Source: Acridotheres tristis
Lineage: Eukaryota > Chordata > Aves > Passeriformes > Sturnidae
Assembly: GCA_037013685.1 (NCBI GenBank)
Contig: CM072885.1
Coordinates: 27,317,442 to 27,381,441, forward strand
Direction: 5' to 3'
DNA: 64,000 nt
Position numbers and translations under genes: made by a program. The notes under the pieces are model-generated. The model saw only the letters and a program-made list of their open reading frames with translations, was not told the origin of the DNA and did not search any database. This document shows, one piece after another, positions 39,272 to 50,651 of the stretch (position 1 is the first letter of the stretch; each line of letters opens with the position of its first letter).

Positions 39272-39560
39272 TGTGGTTCTCTTCTCCCAGGTAACAAGAG
39301 ATTAGATGAGAGGAAATGGCCTCAAGTTGCACCAGAGGAAGTTCAGAAAAATTTCTTCACTGAAAGGATTATAAACTATTGGAATAGGCTGCCCAGGGCA
39401 GTGGTTGAGTCACCATCCCCGCAGGTATTTAAAAGCTGTGTAGATATGACACTTGGGGACATGGTTTTGTGGTAGACTTCGCAAGGCTGGGTTAATGGTT
39501 GAACTCTATGTCCTTAAAGCTCTTTTCCAAACTAAATGAGTCTGTGGTTCTATGATTATT
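39272..39560 (+). mobile_element. 5'-truncated CR1 LINE 3' end
   Basis: A plus-strand CR1 tail. It encodes the typical C-terminal peptide around 'WNRLPRAVVESPSPQVFKS' (about 39379-39435), continues through 'TTTTGTGGTAGACTTCGCAA' and the 'GGTTGAACTCTATG' box, and ends in 'TCTGTGGTTCTATGATT' (about 39541-39557), the CR1 terminal repeat. At about 290 bp it is the usual heavily 5'-truncated product of target-primed reverse transcription. The small frame at 39269-39475 is this fragment and not a host gene. Confidence 0.92.
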
Positions 39561-39561
39561 T

Positions 39562-42500
39562 TTTACTTAATGCACCCAAAGGATAATAACCTGGAAATAC
39601 TATTAGTAATGAGAGCATGTTAGAGCTGGTAGTCTGTCACCACTTGACTTCTTGCTATCAGTTTGGGTTGCCCACAGGCTCCTGGCATATTTCATACCAA
39701 TAAAGAGAGTTGTAAGATATCAGAAGGCATATTCATAATCACTTTTTTCTTGGTGCCAACTGGGAGCGTAATAAAAGATGCAAAGAAGGAGGCCACCAAT
39801 TTCTTATTGCATTCAATCAGTTGCAGAGAAATTACACTGAAAGTCACACTCCAGTAATAGCTAATGTCTCTGCTGAGCTCCAAGCCTATTTTGTGCTTGC
39901 AATTTCTCTGAAATGGAGTAGCTCAAATAATTGCCTAATGAGTCAGGCCTCTGAGGAGCAGCATTTGACATCCTGGCAGGCAAAACATAGCTTTAATTGT
40001 AAACATTTTATAATCTGAAATTTCAAATGCTAACTGATAATTTAAAAGCTGCTGATCCATACTGATAAGATACATATTTTCCTTATGAATTGTATTTCTT
40101 TTGATCTTCAGCTTTTGCTTTAATATCTCTCTCTGCAGTTAACAGGGGCTATCACTCATTTTCACTCATTTGCTCTGGTTCTTGGTTATTGGTTTTTTTT
40201 TCTGGAGTGGTCCATCTGATTCACCTCTTATCCACCATCTTCTTTTCTCTTGAAAATGGAATGTATATTTGTTTAATTGCTGGCCCACAATAAGCTTCCT
40301 TATTGTTCACCCATCACTACCATCAAGCAATGTAGAAAAGAATAAAAAACAAAGGGAATATATCTTTAGTGTTATTTGAAGTGTCTGAGTCTAGCTAAAA
40401 AGACACAAGAGGAAAATATTTTGTGTAAATAACTTGAAAATTACAGTGCTGAACAAATACTGTCATATATATCAGGCAGAATTTTCTTCTTTAACTCCGG
40501 GTCTTTCTTATGAAGGAGAGAGATTGAATTTGTTTTTCTGTATTCTGTCTCTTTCCTTCCCCTTGGATACTTCTCATTGCCTTTTCCTCAGTAGAAGAAC
40601 TGCAATCTTGCTCAAACCTCCCTGATTTTTTCCACTTCACTTGACATACAGAATCATTATCATTTCTCCTTTGGCTCTTAAGCAAAATCTATCATTTGCT
40701 ACAAACAGTTTTTGCTATAAGACACACCCGAGTCCTTTCTCCTCAGTTTTTTGAGAACTATCACAGAAAACACAGTTCACTTCAGTGTAAAGCATTAAAG
40801 GTGAATTTTGAGCTTTTCTGCTCACTCAAGGCATGGTGAGGGCTTAGTTGCACTGTCCAGGAACAGGCCAGGTCAGGGAACAAAACAAAATCAGGGCACT
40901 GTTGAAAGCAAAGCCATAAGCATTAAAATCTCTTATGTGAGTGTTGCAGCATCGAGTGCTACAGCTGAAGGCTGGGGCCAAAACCATGTCCATGCCCCAG
41001 GAGACCTGATTTGGAACTGTCTGCCAGATGTGCAAATGTCTGTTCACAGGTCCAGCAGGAACAGAGGGCACCAGACAGACCTGGCTCTGTTCAGCATAAC
41101 CAAACTCTCATCTGTTCTCTCCATGAAGAATGTCCCCAGTTCAGCTGCAGCACTCCCTCGGGCACAAGGATGCACACAAAGGATGTGAGGAGTGGGTCAG
41201 CCTTCACCTCATGGGAGCTGCAGCTTAGCAAGACATGGCTGTGCCTCATAGCCAAACCTGTGCCTCATAGCTGGTGCCCTGTCAGAGCTCGAGCTATTTA
41301 GGACATTATGTCATAGAGCCATCTGAAAGCTACCTAATGAACAAGACTTTGGTCCCAGGGTGTAAACTGGTTGCCACATGGCTTATAGCAATAGTAAGCA
41401 GGAATGTGCACGCTGCACCCTCAAAAGCACTTGCAGCCTAATGAAGGGAATTCTTTCTCTCTGCATGGTGCTACTTACCTCTGACACCCATCAGAAATTC
41501 CTATGACAAAATGGTTTCCTGAAATACTCTAGAAAATTATCAGGAACCACTGAGTGGATAGAAAAGTCCTATCACCCTAAATGTATGTAATGCCATCAGA
41601 ATGAAAGGTGTCGTTTAAGGAACAACCAAGCACTGACTATTTCTCATTTTCGCAATCTGGAGGAAGGATTTTATTAGCCTGCTTACTTAAATTAATAAGA
41701 TGGCACAAAGAGCAAATGGAAGATGCTCCTAAATGATTCCTCTTTGAGTGACATCTGTGTTCTTCTGATGACAACAACCACTCACGGGAAGGCAGGTTTT
41801 GACCTCCTATCTCATGACATAAACTTGCAATGGGCCTGAGGAGCAGTTTACCTGTTGTAGGCATTTTACTCACTGCAATTACTTCTCAAGATAAATACTT
41901 CTCAAGTGTTTTATCCATTCTGATACTGAAATGTTTGACAGACTTGCCACTCTTGAAACACATTTTCATTCTCCATAGGCCGATCACAAATTTGAGCATG
42001 GCACAATACCTTTGAGCTCTAGTCACTCACTCCTCATGGAGGGCAGTTTGTGGAAATGCTGACATTTGATGACTTGGAAAAACATTATCAACGGCACAAA
42101 TCACATTTTAGCAAAATTTATGTGAGCAGCTAGGAACTACTTCCCAAAAAGCGTGAATGGTGACAGTGTGGCCCAGAGCACAGTGCTGTAAAAAAGCATC
42201 TAGAAACTCAGCAAGATTCAGTTTAATTTCAAACTCTTCATTCCCATCTGTTAAGAGTTACATCTTAGGGAAGAAAAAACACTCTGGTGTAAGTCCCTTT
42301 CATCTAGAAATACTGAATTTGAGATCCAGAAGGGAGCTGTGTTTTTTCCTACAGACTTCCATGCTTGTTTGTGTCTGGATGCAGCAGCTTTACCTCTCTG
42401 CCTCCACAGGTGCTGTTGGGAGGTAAGAGGAGGATGGCAGTGGTGCTGAATTACAGGTGGTGCTTACCTGTATCAGCTGTGCCTGCAGCAAGCGGTGTTC

Positions 42501-44477
42501 TGCCATCTGCTTCCTGCCATGGTCACTGATATCCCTGCTGTTGCTGTAAATGAGGATGGAGAAAGGTGTTCCTGTATTGGCTTTAACTTCAGTGAACCAA
42601 AGAAATTACTTAATTCTTGTAGCCTTGAGCATGAGAGTTTAACTATGGCATGTTGAGGCAATGCAATATCATAGTGAGAATTCTATTTACCCATTAAAAT
42701 ATGGAAGAAGAATCCTTCCCTGTGTAAGAAAATCTCTCTAGCTGCTCTTCTGTACTAAGTGGAACTGTTTTGAAGGTTAAATATGAAATTCTAACCCAGT
42801 AGGAATTTGCTAGTCTCTCTATTAAATGATTCCTTGTTTCTAAATATTGTACTTTAACAATCTTTAAAAACAAGATTCTAAATCTGAGTTGATTTTATCT
42901 ATTTCCCAGTGCCCAGTTCGGAGCCTTGAGCTAATGGTCTGCAAGCATTTGCTACTTACTTGGCACTATGGCAAGCCCAAACAATTAAAAATCATTAGTC
43001 GCAAAATTCACTTTCAAATAACAAGATAAAAAAAATAAAGAACAAATCAAAGCTCTTGCTGTTTGCTGTTGCTGAAATAATTGCTTGTTTTTTAAATAGA
43101 ATTCTGGAATCAAATAGAATTTAAGATTTTCAGAAAAGGATTCAAAGAGAAAGAGTGTTCAATACTTTGCAAGTTGGAATGAAATTCATACTTGATAATA
43201 AAAACAGTTTTGTTCTCTCCTATGACTTCCAGAGCATTTACTAACACTTTTTTTTTTTTGGTAAAAATAATTCTACACTACTGTTTGTCTAGACTCAGGC
43301 AAGAAGTAGGCATAAGTTCATAATTTCAACATTAATTTTTGGCTTTGGATAATTTGTGTTTAGACATTTTTCTGAATTAGGGACATACAAATGTCCCGTT
43401 ATAAAAGCAGGAATATGACACAACCATTGGCAAGAAACCACTCTTGTGTTGATGAAAGCTGGGAGAGTAGAGTGCAGTTATGGTACTACTTCATTGTATT
43501 TTAATAAGATTCTTCTTAGCTGTGTACACAGTTATCCAAGCTCAGTCTTGCTACCTAGTGAATAATCAACACTAGTAAGATTTAACAAGAGTTTCCTTTG
43601 TTAGTCTAAGATGTGCAAAATTGGGAGCCTGCCAAGGAAGGATGACGAAGGTGACAGAAGTGTCTGCTTGCAGATCTAACCTGACATCCCAGAAGGGACA
43701 CTCTATGTTGATAACCTGGATCAGACCCGTTAGAAAAGCCCTCCCATTAAACAAGCCCTTGGGAGAACTCAGAGTGAGCCCTTTCCTTGGGCCTTGAGAA
43801 GGAGGGCTAAGGATTGCTGTCCCCAGCAACTCCAGCTGAGGGCAAATGCTGGGGCAGAAATCAGCATGTGGACAGGATGGGGTGGCCAGGAGACAGGATT
43901 TGGCAAAGACTGCAGCTTCCCACTGAGGAGGCAGTAATACTTGAAGAAAAAGAGTACATCTCACACAGAGAAGTGAGAAGGTTATCAGGCACAGCCTGAG
44001 CTAACTATTAAGGAGGAAGATATGGCATGTTCTGAAAACAAAGCACTAAACCCCTGTGGGAACAAAATGGACAAGAAAAAATAGAGTGGAATGACTACCT
44101 TGGAGTTCTGTATGCTAATACAACAAATATGAAAAACTAATTGAAGAAAAATTTCATTCACAATCAATTATTTCTTAACTGATTTGATAAGTGCAGGGAC
44201 ATGATACATTTATGTTTTATTTTGGGCAAGTGGAGAAAGAAGGTCACATTTCTGAGGTGTGCATATGGTTGTGTCTGTCTGCTAGGAGCAACAGTAGTCT
44301 TTTAGCATAAAAAGGAGGGGAAGCAGGCCTGTTGCAATGGAGATTATTATCTGTTTCTCGGAAAAGGAAAGACTCCTTGGGATCTTGTCTTTGCTGAGAG
44401 AAGAAGGGTTGGCCCAGAGGGTGAAGGGAGAAGGCAAGCCCTGTGACAGGGATCATAAAGAAAGACACTCCTGATAT
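39562..44477. other. Unique DNA, no gene recognised
   Basis: The stretch 40808-41300 and the minus-strand frame 43572-43964 (130 codons) are a little more GC-rich but carry no motif that I recognise. A 20-bp near-duplicate ('GTGCCTCATAGC') occurs twice near 41240-41270. A T-run lies near 43249-43259. Confidence 0.5.
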
Positions 44478-44600
44478 CTAGTGATGCCTTAAATTTTAAG
44501 TTTTTTCTGTTCTGCTTAGGTGTGCTTTTCTGTTTTGCTTGGGTGGTGAAGAAAAAACAGTCCTAGTCCAGCTAAGGACTCAAGGACAATTTCTTCAAAC

Positions 44601-45231
44601 TTCCCGGTTTAGGGCAAATTTGGGGGAAAACCTCCAGAAGGAGCCCCCAGAAAGCAAACCCCCACTACTCCCCCCACCACCAGGTTCGGGAAGAAATTCC
44701 TCAGAGAGGAGTGGAAAAAACCTGTTTATTTAACAAGCGAAACCACTCCCCAGCACAAAAAAAACCAACACCAGATGACAAAAAACTCTTTCACCCTTCT
44801 GAAGGGATGACAAACTCAGAAAGTCTCTCCTGCGAGTGTTCTCCCAGTTATCAGTCTCCGGCGCTGGGGGATGACTGCTGCAGATCACAAAATGCAGACA
44901 CCCGGTGTTTCTTGGTGTTTCCCAGGTCCCCGTCCGGAACAGGTTCAGATGGTATTCAGGAAAGGGAGAGGGGAAAAAAAACAGTCCAGGGAAAAAAACT
45001 GGACTGCTTAGCTGAACTAACTAATAAGTAAAAGCAAAAAAAGTAGGAGCGAAAGCAAGCAAGCAAGCGAGCAAAAGCAAAGCAAAGCCAAACCAAGCCC
45101 AGCCAGCCAGCAAGCAAAGCCTAGCCTCTCCTAAACACAGACCATGGGGGAGGTGAGCCGGCTGATAACGAGACAAAACAAACCTTCACTTTCAGAGTCA
45201 GTCCTGAAAGCACAGAACATAATACCAAGCA
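44601..45231 (-). mobile_element. Second LTR nested inside LTR copy 3
   Basis: About 630 bp of sequence absent from the other two family A copies. Read on the minus strand it begins TGCTTGGTATTATG, contains AATAAA followed by 'CAGGTTTTTTCC', and ends 'TTTGCCCTAAACCGGGAA', a 3' end typical of passerine ERV LTRs (usually ...GGGACA). A 5-bp direct repeat CAAAC lies at 44596-44600 and 45232-45236. This boundary choice leaves about 45 bp on the right that copy 2 lacks, so the exact right end is uncertain (alternative about 45282). It contains an AGCA-rich run at 45052-45118. Confidence 0.7.
45052..45118. repeat. (AGCA)n/(AGCAA)n low-complexity run
   Basis: Irregular AAGC, AGCA and AGCC units in the U3 part of the nested LTR. 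It is probably part of that LTR family and not an independent microsatellite. Confidence 0.75.
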
Positions 45232-45591
45232 CAAACAGAACACACGATTGGAGATACAAGCACCATAATGTATGCTAGGACAAGGCCCTAATCATAAACA
45301 ATTTGAAAAGAGGAGGGCTGGCAAGCAGGCAACCAAGGAGGATGAAACTTCATGATTTGCCACTATTAATTGGACAATTGACTCCTGCATGCAAATAGAC
45401 TCAGACTTATAAAGGGGTGAGAACTCGTGACCAAGCCCTCTTTTGCTTCCATCTTAGAGCCATCCAGGCAGGGGCCACGACTGTAGCACTGGCACTGCCA
45501 GGGTGTGGCCTTTGAAGGCCTCTCAATAAATATCCATTTATTCCCCTTAATTCTGTGTAGCCTCTGTTCCAGCTCCTCTAGGCATCACTAG

Positions 45592-46750
45592 CAAGAGAAA
45601 AATGAAAAGAAGTAAAATAAAAAATAGGGGATTTGAGGAAATAGAGAATTGAGAAAGAAGAAACGCAGGAGGAAAAAGGAAGTTTAACAGAAGCTCTAAA
45701 AAGTTAACTTCAAAAAGACAAGCATAGATTATTTCCTACAAAGGAGATAAAGGAGACATAGTAAGAAGCCACTTCTGCTAATTTAGGAGTTTCCAGTGAC
45801 CTGAAAATTATTTGACATTGAAAGTAGGTCAAGTAACTAGGAACACATATGTAAGACTAGCACAAACCTACAAGGACAAAATCAGAAAGGCAAAGGCATA
45901 GAATACAATAGAATTAACACGGGGGTAAACAAGAACAGAAAAAATATTTGGCAGGAACATTTGCTAGAACATGAGGATGAAAAACACAGTACGCTGCCGA
46001 GTGCAAGAGTAGTAGCTTTCTGTATATTGGCTGTAGCATTGCTTTTGACTTTGCTTCCCAAGAGAGTCTCATAAGCATGTTAAGGAAACAGTTTCATTGC
46101 AAACACTATGAAATTGTTGTACAAGTGACTGGAAAACTATACTTCTGGAGAAAAGGACGAGCAAATCTGTGCTAGATTCTCCTGGGTCTGGTATTATTCA
46201 ATATTTAATGGTTTGGACACTAGACAATGGAGCTCTCTTGTGGAGGACACAGGCTGACAGATACAACAGGAATTCTAAATTACTTTGAAAGTAGTCTGAA
46301 ATAGATAACTTAGGTATCAAAAATACAAGATAGGAAACTGTGGACCAAATAACTGCTTTTTTTTAAAGGCTGTGGGTGTGGGTGACCTGGGTCAAGGATG
46401 TTGCACTGCCATGACAATGTACTTCCCAGCACGATGCACAAAGGAGTTGTGTGGAAGACACATTCAGCCTTTTTTGTAAGTGATAACATCTCAGCTGCGT
46501 TTTAGGAAAGGTGGAACTAGGGCAGAAGCAGGAAGATAAAGACCAAGAATGCACAGTCTTGTAGGCAAGACTGGAAACACTGGGGCTCTTAGGCAAGAGA
46601 AAGCTGAAGAGAAGTGTGATAAAATTTCATCATTTGTAGAACTGTTCTGCAGACCATGTATCACAGGATGAGTTGAATTGGTCTTTAAAAGTGCCACATG
46701 GAGTATTTGTGTTAAACAACAGATTTCCAATAACCTAACACCATGACAGT
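45592..46750. other. Unique AT-rich DNA, no gene recognised
   Basis: Purine-rich at 45590-45700. No exon or repeat family recognised. Confidence 0.5.
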
Positions 46751-46754
46751 CTGT

Positions 46755-46930
46755 CTTCCAGGGAAGCTGTGAGTTGTAGGGATGGACAGCAGAGTCCATC
46801 TATCTCAGAGGCAGATTAGATCGACCTCTGCCAGGGATAACTTGGCAAAACTGAGCCTGCCCTGGGGCAAGGGGTGGACTACGTGACCCATCAAATACCC
46901 TGCCAGGGCTCGTTTCCATACTTCTACAAT
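46755..46930 (+). mobile_element. Probable old CR1 3' fragment
   Basis: The plus strand reads 'GTCTTCCAGGGAAGCTGTG', then 'CTCTGCCAGGGATAACTTGG', then 'GGGGCAAGGGGTGGACTACG' and 'TTTCCATACTTCTAC'. This follows the order of a diverged CR1-type 3' region and its terminal repeat. Many substitutions make subfamily assignment unsafe. Confidence 0.5.
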
Positions 46931-46934
46931 GACT

Positions 46935-49900
46935 TAAACATTCCCTGCACTGAAAATGGTTGTCGCAGAAAAATGTCACAATTGACAATTTCCCTGTGAA
47001 ATTCATAACTGCATTGGTAATATGAGTGACCAGAATACCTAATGACTCATCCAGACAAAAATATCTTAAGAAGCTGGAAACTGAGAGCACTTGACATCAT
47101 CTGCTTGAGTTTTGAGGGGACACAGGAGAAGATTTCATTACCAAATGCACCACATGTTAAAATTTCAATAATATTTCAATATTTCTACTACACTGATATT
47201 TCAAAGATGAGAAAGTATTTATCATCATTCTGAATTGAAAGTGTTGGCTCAGAGATCATTCCAGTTCAATAAAGGCAATAATTAGAAAATATTATAATCA
47301 AAGCATCTGTTTGATTTGGCTTTTAAATCTGTAATGATCTGAAAGTGGGGATCGTGATTCTGCTGCATCAAATCCACTTCAAAACATTGCTGCCTCCAAG
47401 CTCTGAGACAGGCCTGTCTCCCATTAAGGACTAGGTGGAATGGTGGCAGGCAAGTATTGATAATCAGCTAGTTGATTTTGTGCTTTGATTTTGATCAAAA
47501 TCTTATTTGAGTCTCACATCAAAACTTGACTTAAGCAAGAAATTTGTTCGGATATCCTGTTTACTCTCTTTGTGAGAAAAATATCCTCTCTGCCCCTTTG
47601 CAGTTATGTGGTACACATGCACATAGTGGCATTTAAATGCTAACATAAAACATATTGGTAACTCTGTAATAAAGATCCTCTGAGTGTGGAGAAGGCAGGC
47701 AACTGAACCAACAGATAAGTAAACTAAAGCTGAAAACGCATCTTAGACTTTGATTATGTGAGGAGCTCTTAACTGAAAGAATGGATTTAAAAAAACAAAC
47801 AAGAAAACCCACCCAAGCTGAGAAAGACAGATGGAAATCATGCCTTACTATGGCATTTTGATACAGGGAAATATTATCATAGTAATCTATATCAAAGCCA
47901 AATACAGTAACTTACATAATTGCAACAACTCAGACAGCTTCCCTCATTAGGAAATTATCTGGAGAGTTGGTTTAGGAAAGGAAAACCATTGTATTCACAT
48001 TCTCTTCTTGTCAACTGTGTGGATGGATAAATTAGAAGATAATCTCTTGAACTACATCTGGTACGAGTCCAGATCTGATAAGAGCATGGTGCATTTGTAA
48101 GTTCGGGCACAGCAAGTATTCCCTTTAATTTCAGTGGATTGTCTGCTATATAAGGATAACACAAACCCTGGTGCTGTTACAGTCTGATCTTTACTAGAAT
48201 GGAGAATACAGCCTTTTCTTCCCAAAATATTTACCATTGATCATAAACAAGCTAGCCTTTTATTACCTCGTATATTCCCTGGCAAAATAGATGATCATAG
48301 GCTAGCTAAGGGCCAGGATCACTAGCTATAGCCATGCATATCATTTGTAGGGTACAATTTGAATAACCTAACAAGAAACACCCCCCACACTAAGAGGAGA
48401 CTCACTGGTTTTTTACTGAAACTCTGGTTAGGAAATTATTCCCATCAAATAGCTCTTCAACACAAAAAAAGGGATGTATTTCCTTATAAAACAGACTCTC
48501 ACCTTGATGCTTGGTTAGGCGCAACCTCAGGATAGCCTTCATTTCTCAGATGTGGAGGATCTGCAATATGCAATACGGGGACAGCTGCTCAAGGAGCTGA
48601 GACAATCTGTCCAAGATGGTCCCCAGCAAAGCTGTGGTGACTTGATCACCTTGGTGTTGGGGGTCCTGCCTCAAGGGGACAGGCAACTCTGACACCCACA
48701 GCCCTTCCAGCACATATTTCTGTCATTTTGTGATGAATGCTGGAACAAGAAAATTAGTTTGAATCAGATTCACAAAAGGCTTTGCCTTTGTACTTGCCAT
48801 TAGGCTTGTGTGTAGGGGCTCTTAACAAGTTTATGAACCTCCCAGGATGACTGGGCATACATCTGCACTTTGAATAAATGCCCTGGGACTATTAGCCTAT
48901 GCCCCTAACTAGGAGAAAACATTTGCTGATTTGTCATGCAGATTCTAAGGCCTTTGGACAGCAGGACACATTTCAATGGTTGGTTGCTGTTGGATTACTT
49001 GTGGTGTTGCCAGCATCACTGCTCGGTGGGGTCCATCCTCTTGCCAGATAGTCAGCAGGAGAGAAAAAAGAAATGCACAGTATAATCTTGGCCTCTTGAA
49101 CCATTTGCAAAGAAATGAAGTAATACTCAGCCAAGAAACTTTGGCCATCTTTTAAGCCTGATAAAGTCCTGACAAAACACAAGTATTAATTATTAATGGA
49201 AATAGCATCAGGTAGCAAAAATTCATGCATATATAATTGACTTATATTTACATTTGAAATGTTTTTTTTTTTCTCCAGTATAAAATTTTGTCTTTAATGG
49301 CCTATTAGTGCTTAGTTAATGCTGCATTAGCTTATTTTTAATGTACTGAACTACCAACAAAGAAATCACAATCCAGACATTACCTCGAGAAGCAAACATA
49401 GAAGAAATCATGCATGGCAAAGAGGTGCTTATTTTTTCCTTTTCACGATCTGTCTCACCAAACAAAATTCATTAGAATATCAGGAGATCAGTGCAATAAT
49501 GCTCATCACATTACAGAAGATCATGTCAAGGGTAATTTCGTGGTATGATGGGAAGGGAATTAAATTTGTCATTCACATTTACAATACCAAGTATTCAACA
49601 GCTAATCACCTATCTAACATCTGAAATTCTTCTTCTGAATGAAGAATGTCATTTGAATGTCTCACCTCTTTTTTCTAGTGAGTTTCCCTACTCAAGAGAA
49701 AAAGGGAATTGCAATGAAATTCTAATGCAGTACCTTTATTTGCAATTTTGCCTACAACCTTTAAATAAATTACTCAAGAGAGCTATACATAGTTGATATA
49801 AACATAAAACAAACATTTCTTTAGTTGGTGGATAGCTGATAGCCTCTAGATTGAGCTGTATAGGTCTCCATAGAGACAGTTACATTAAGGTTATGCGACT

Positions 49901-50255
49901 TAACTGCCCAGACTGATGTAAGCCCATGCTACTAGGAACTTGAATAAACAAAAACTCCAAGAAGCACATACTGTCAGAGACAATAGGTATGAAAGAACTT
50001 TCTTCCACAAAGCCTGGCTAGAAGTAGCCATATCAAAAATTAACAATCCAGGTAAACTAGTGTGTGGGCTGAGGCCGTGGCAGAGCAGACATAAGATTCT
50101 GGCTGAGATACTCCCATGAGGTGTGAGCACTGGGAGCACAGGGAGGTGTTGCACAGCAGGAACACCACATCTCCTCCACAATGGTGCCCTGGATGGACAA
50201 CTTCCAGCCAGTGACTAAGCAAACCAAGAAAGCATAACCCACCAGAAATAAGACA
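46935..50255. other. Unique DNA, no gene recognised
   Basis: A 16-bp perfect palindrome (GATTTTGATCAAAATC) lies at 47487-47502 and a T-run near 49262-49271. A slightly GC-rich stretch at 48500-48710 has no recognised identity. Confidence 0.5.
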
Positions 50256-50261
50256 GTTTTC

Positions 50262-50645
50262 TGACAGTGGAGGCATAACTGACATAAGATATTATCTTAA
50301 AGCTTCTCATGCTTTCTCTCTTTGGACTTCTCAAGGGCAGCTCCAGACAGCATTGACCCCTTCTTGCTTCCTTCTGGATGACTGGCTAACTCCTTCCTGT
50401 CCCTTACATGACCACCTAACTCTGTCTGTCCCTTGCACGACTGTATATCCCTTCCTCCTCACAGCCAGCAGACTCCATCTCCTTCAGACTCCAACTCCAG
50501 CTGATTCTTGACTAGCTAAACCACTCTTTTATAACATCCATCCTCATTGGTTAGGCAAGGCTGTTTCCATTCTTTGGTAATTAGTACAGCTGTAATTCTT
50601 CTGGGGAGATTGCCTTCAGCACTATCCTTACAAACCATCGTCCCA
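50262..50645 (-). mobile_element. Solo LTR, family B (6-bp duplication)
   Basis: A 384-bp segment beginning TGACAGTGG and ending GTCCCA, flanked by an exact 6-bp repeat, GTTTTC, at 50256-50261 and 50646-50651. On the minus strand it has a TATAAAAG box (50526-50533 on the plus strand), giving a short U3 of about 110 bp and a long transcribed part. That part contains three imperfect copies of a unit of about 29 bp. No AATAAA was found. A 6-bp duplication is usual for class II (betaretrovirus/alpharetrovirus-like) integration. I do not know the family name, and the call rests on ends, duplication and TATA box. Confidence 0.6.
50379..50455. repeat. Short imperfect tandem repeat within LTR B, unit about 29 bp
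   Basis: Units 'ATGACTGGCTAACTCCTTCC', 'ATGACCACCTAACTCTGTCT' and 'ACGACTGTATATCCC' are each followed by 'TGTCCCTT'- or 'CCTT'-like ends, starting at about 50379, 50408 and 50437. Confidence 0.6.
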
Positions 50646-50651
50646 GTTTTC

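Larger units (their letters stand above)
44482..45587 (+). mobile_element. Solo LTR, endogenous retrovirus family A, copy 3 (interrupted)
   Basis: A plus-orientation LTR starting TGATGCC (44482) and ending GGCATCA (45587), flanked by an exact 4-bp duplication, CTAG, at 44478-44481 and 45588-45591. It has a TATAAA box at 45408-45413, AATAAA at 45525-45530 and the shared 'GTGTAGCCTCTGTTCCAGCT' tail. At 1106 bp it is nearly three times the length of copy 2. Sequence matching copy 2 is split into a left part (to about 44600) and a right part (from about 45280), with foreign LTR sequence between. Confidence 0.9.

Noticed and set aside
39269..39475. 68-codon frame at 39269-39475 as a small gene
   Set aside because: It is the C-terminal coding remnant of a truncated CR1 element, ending in the CR1 terminal repeat.
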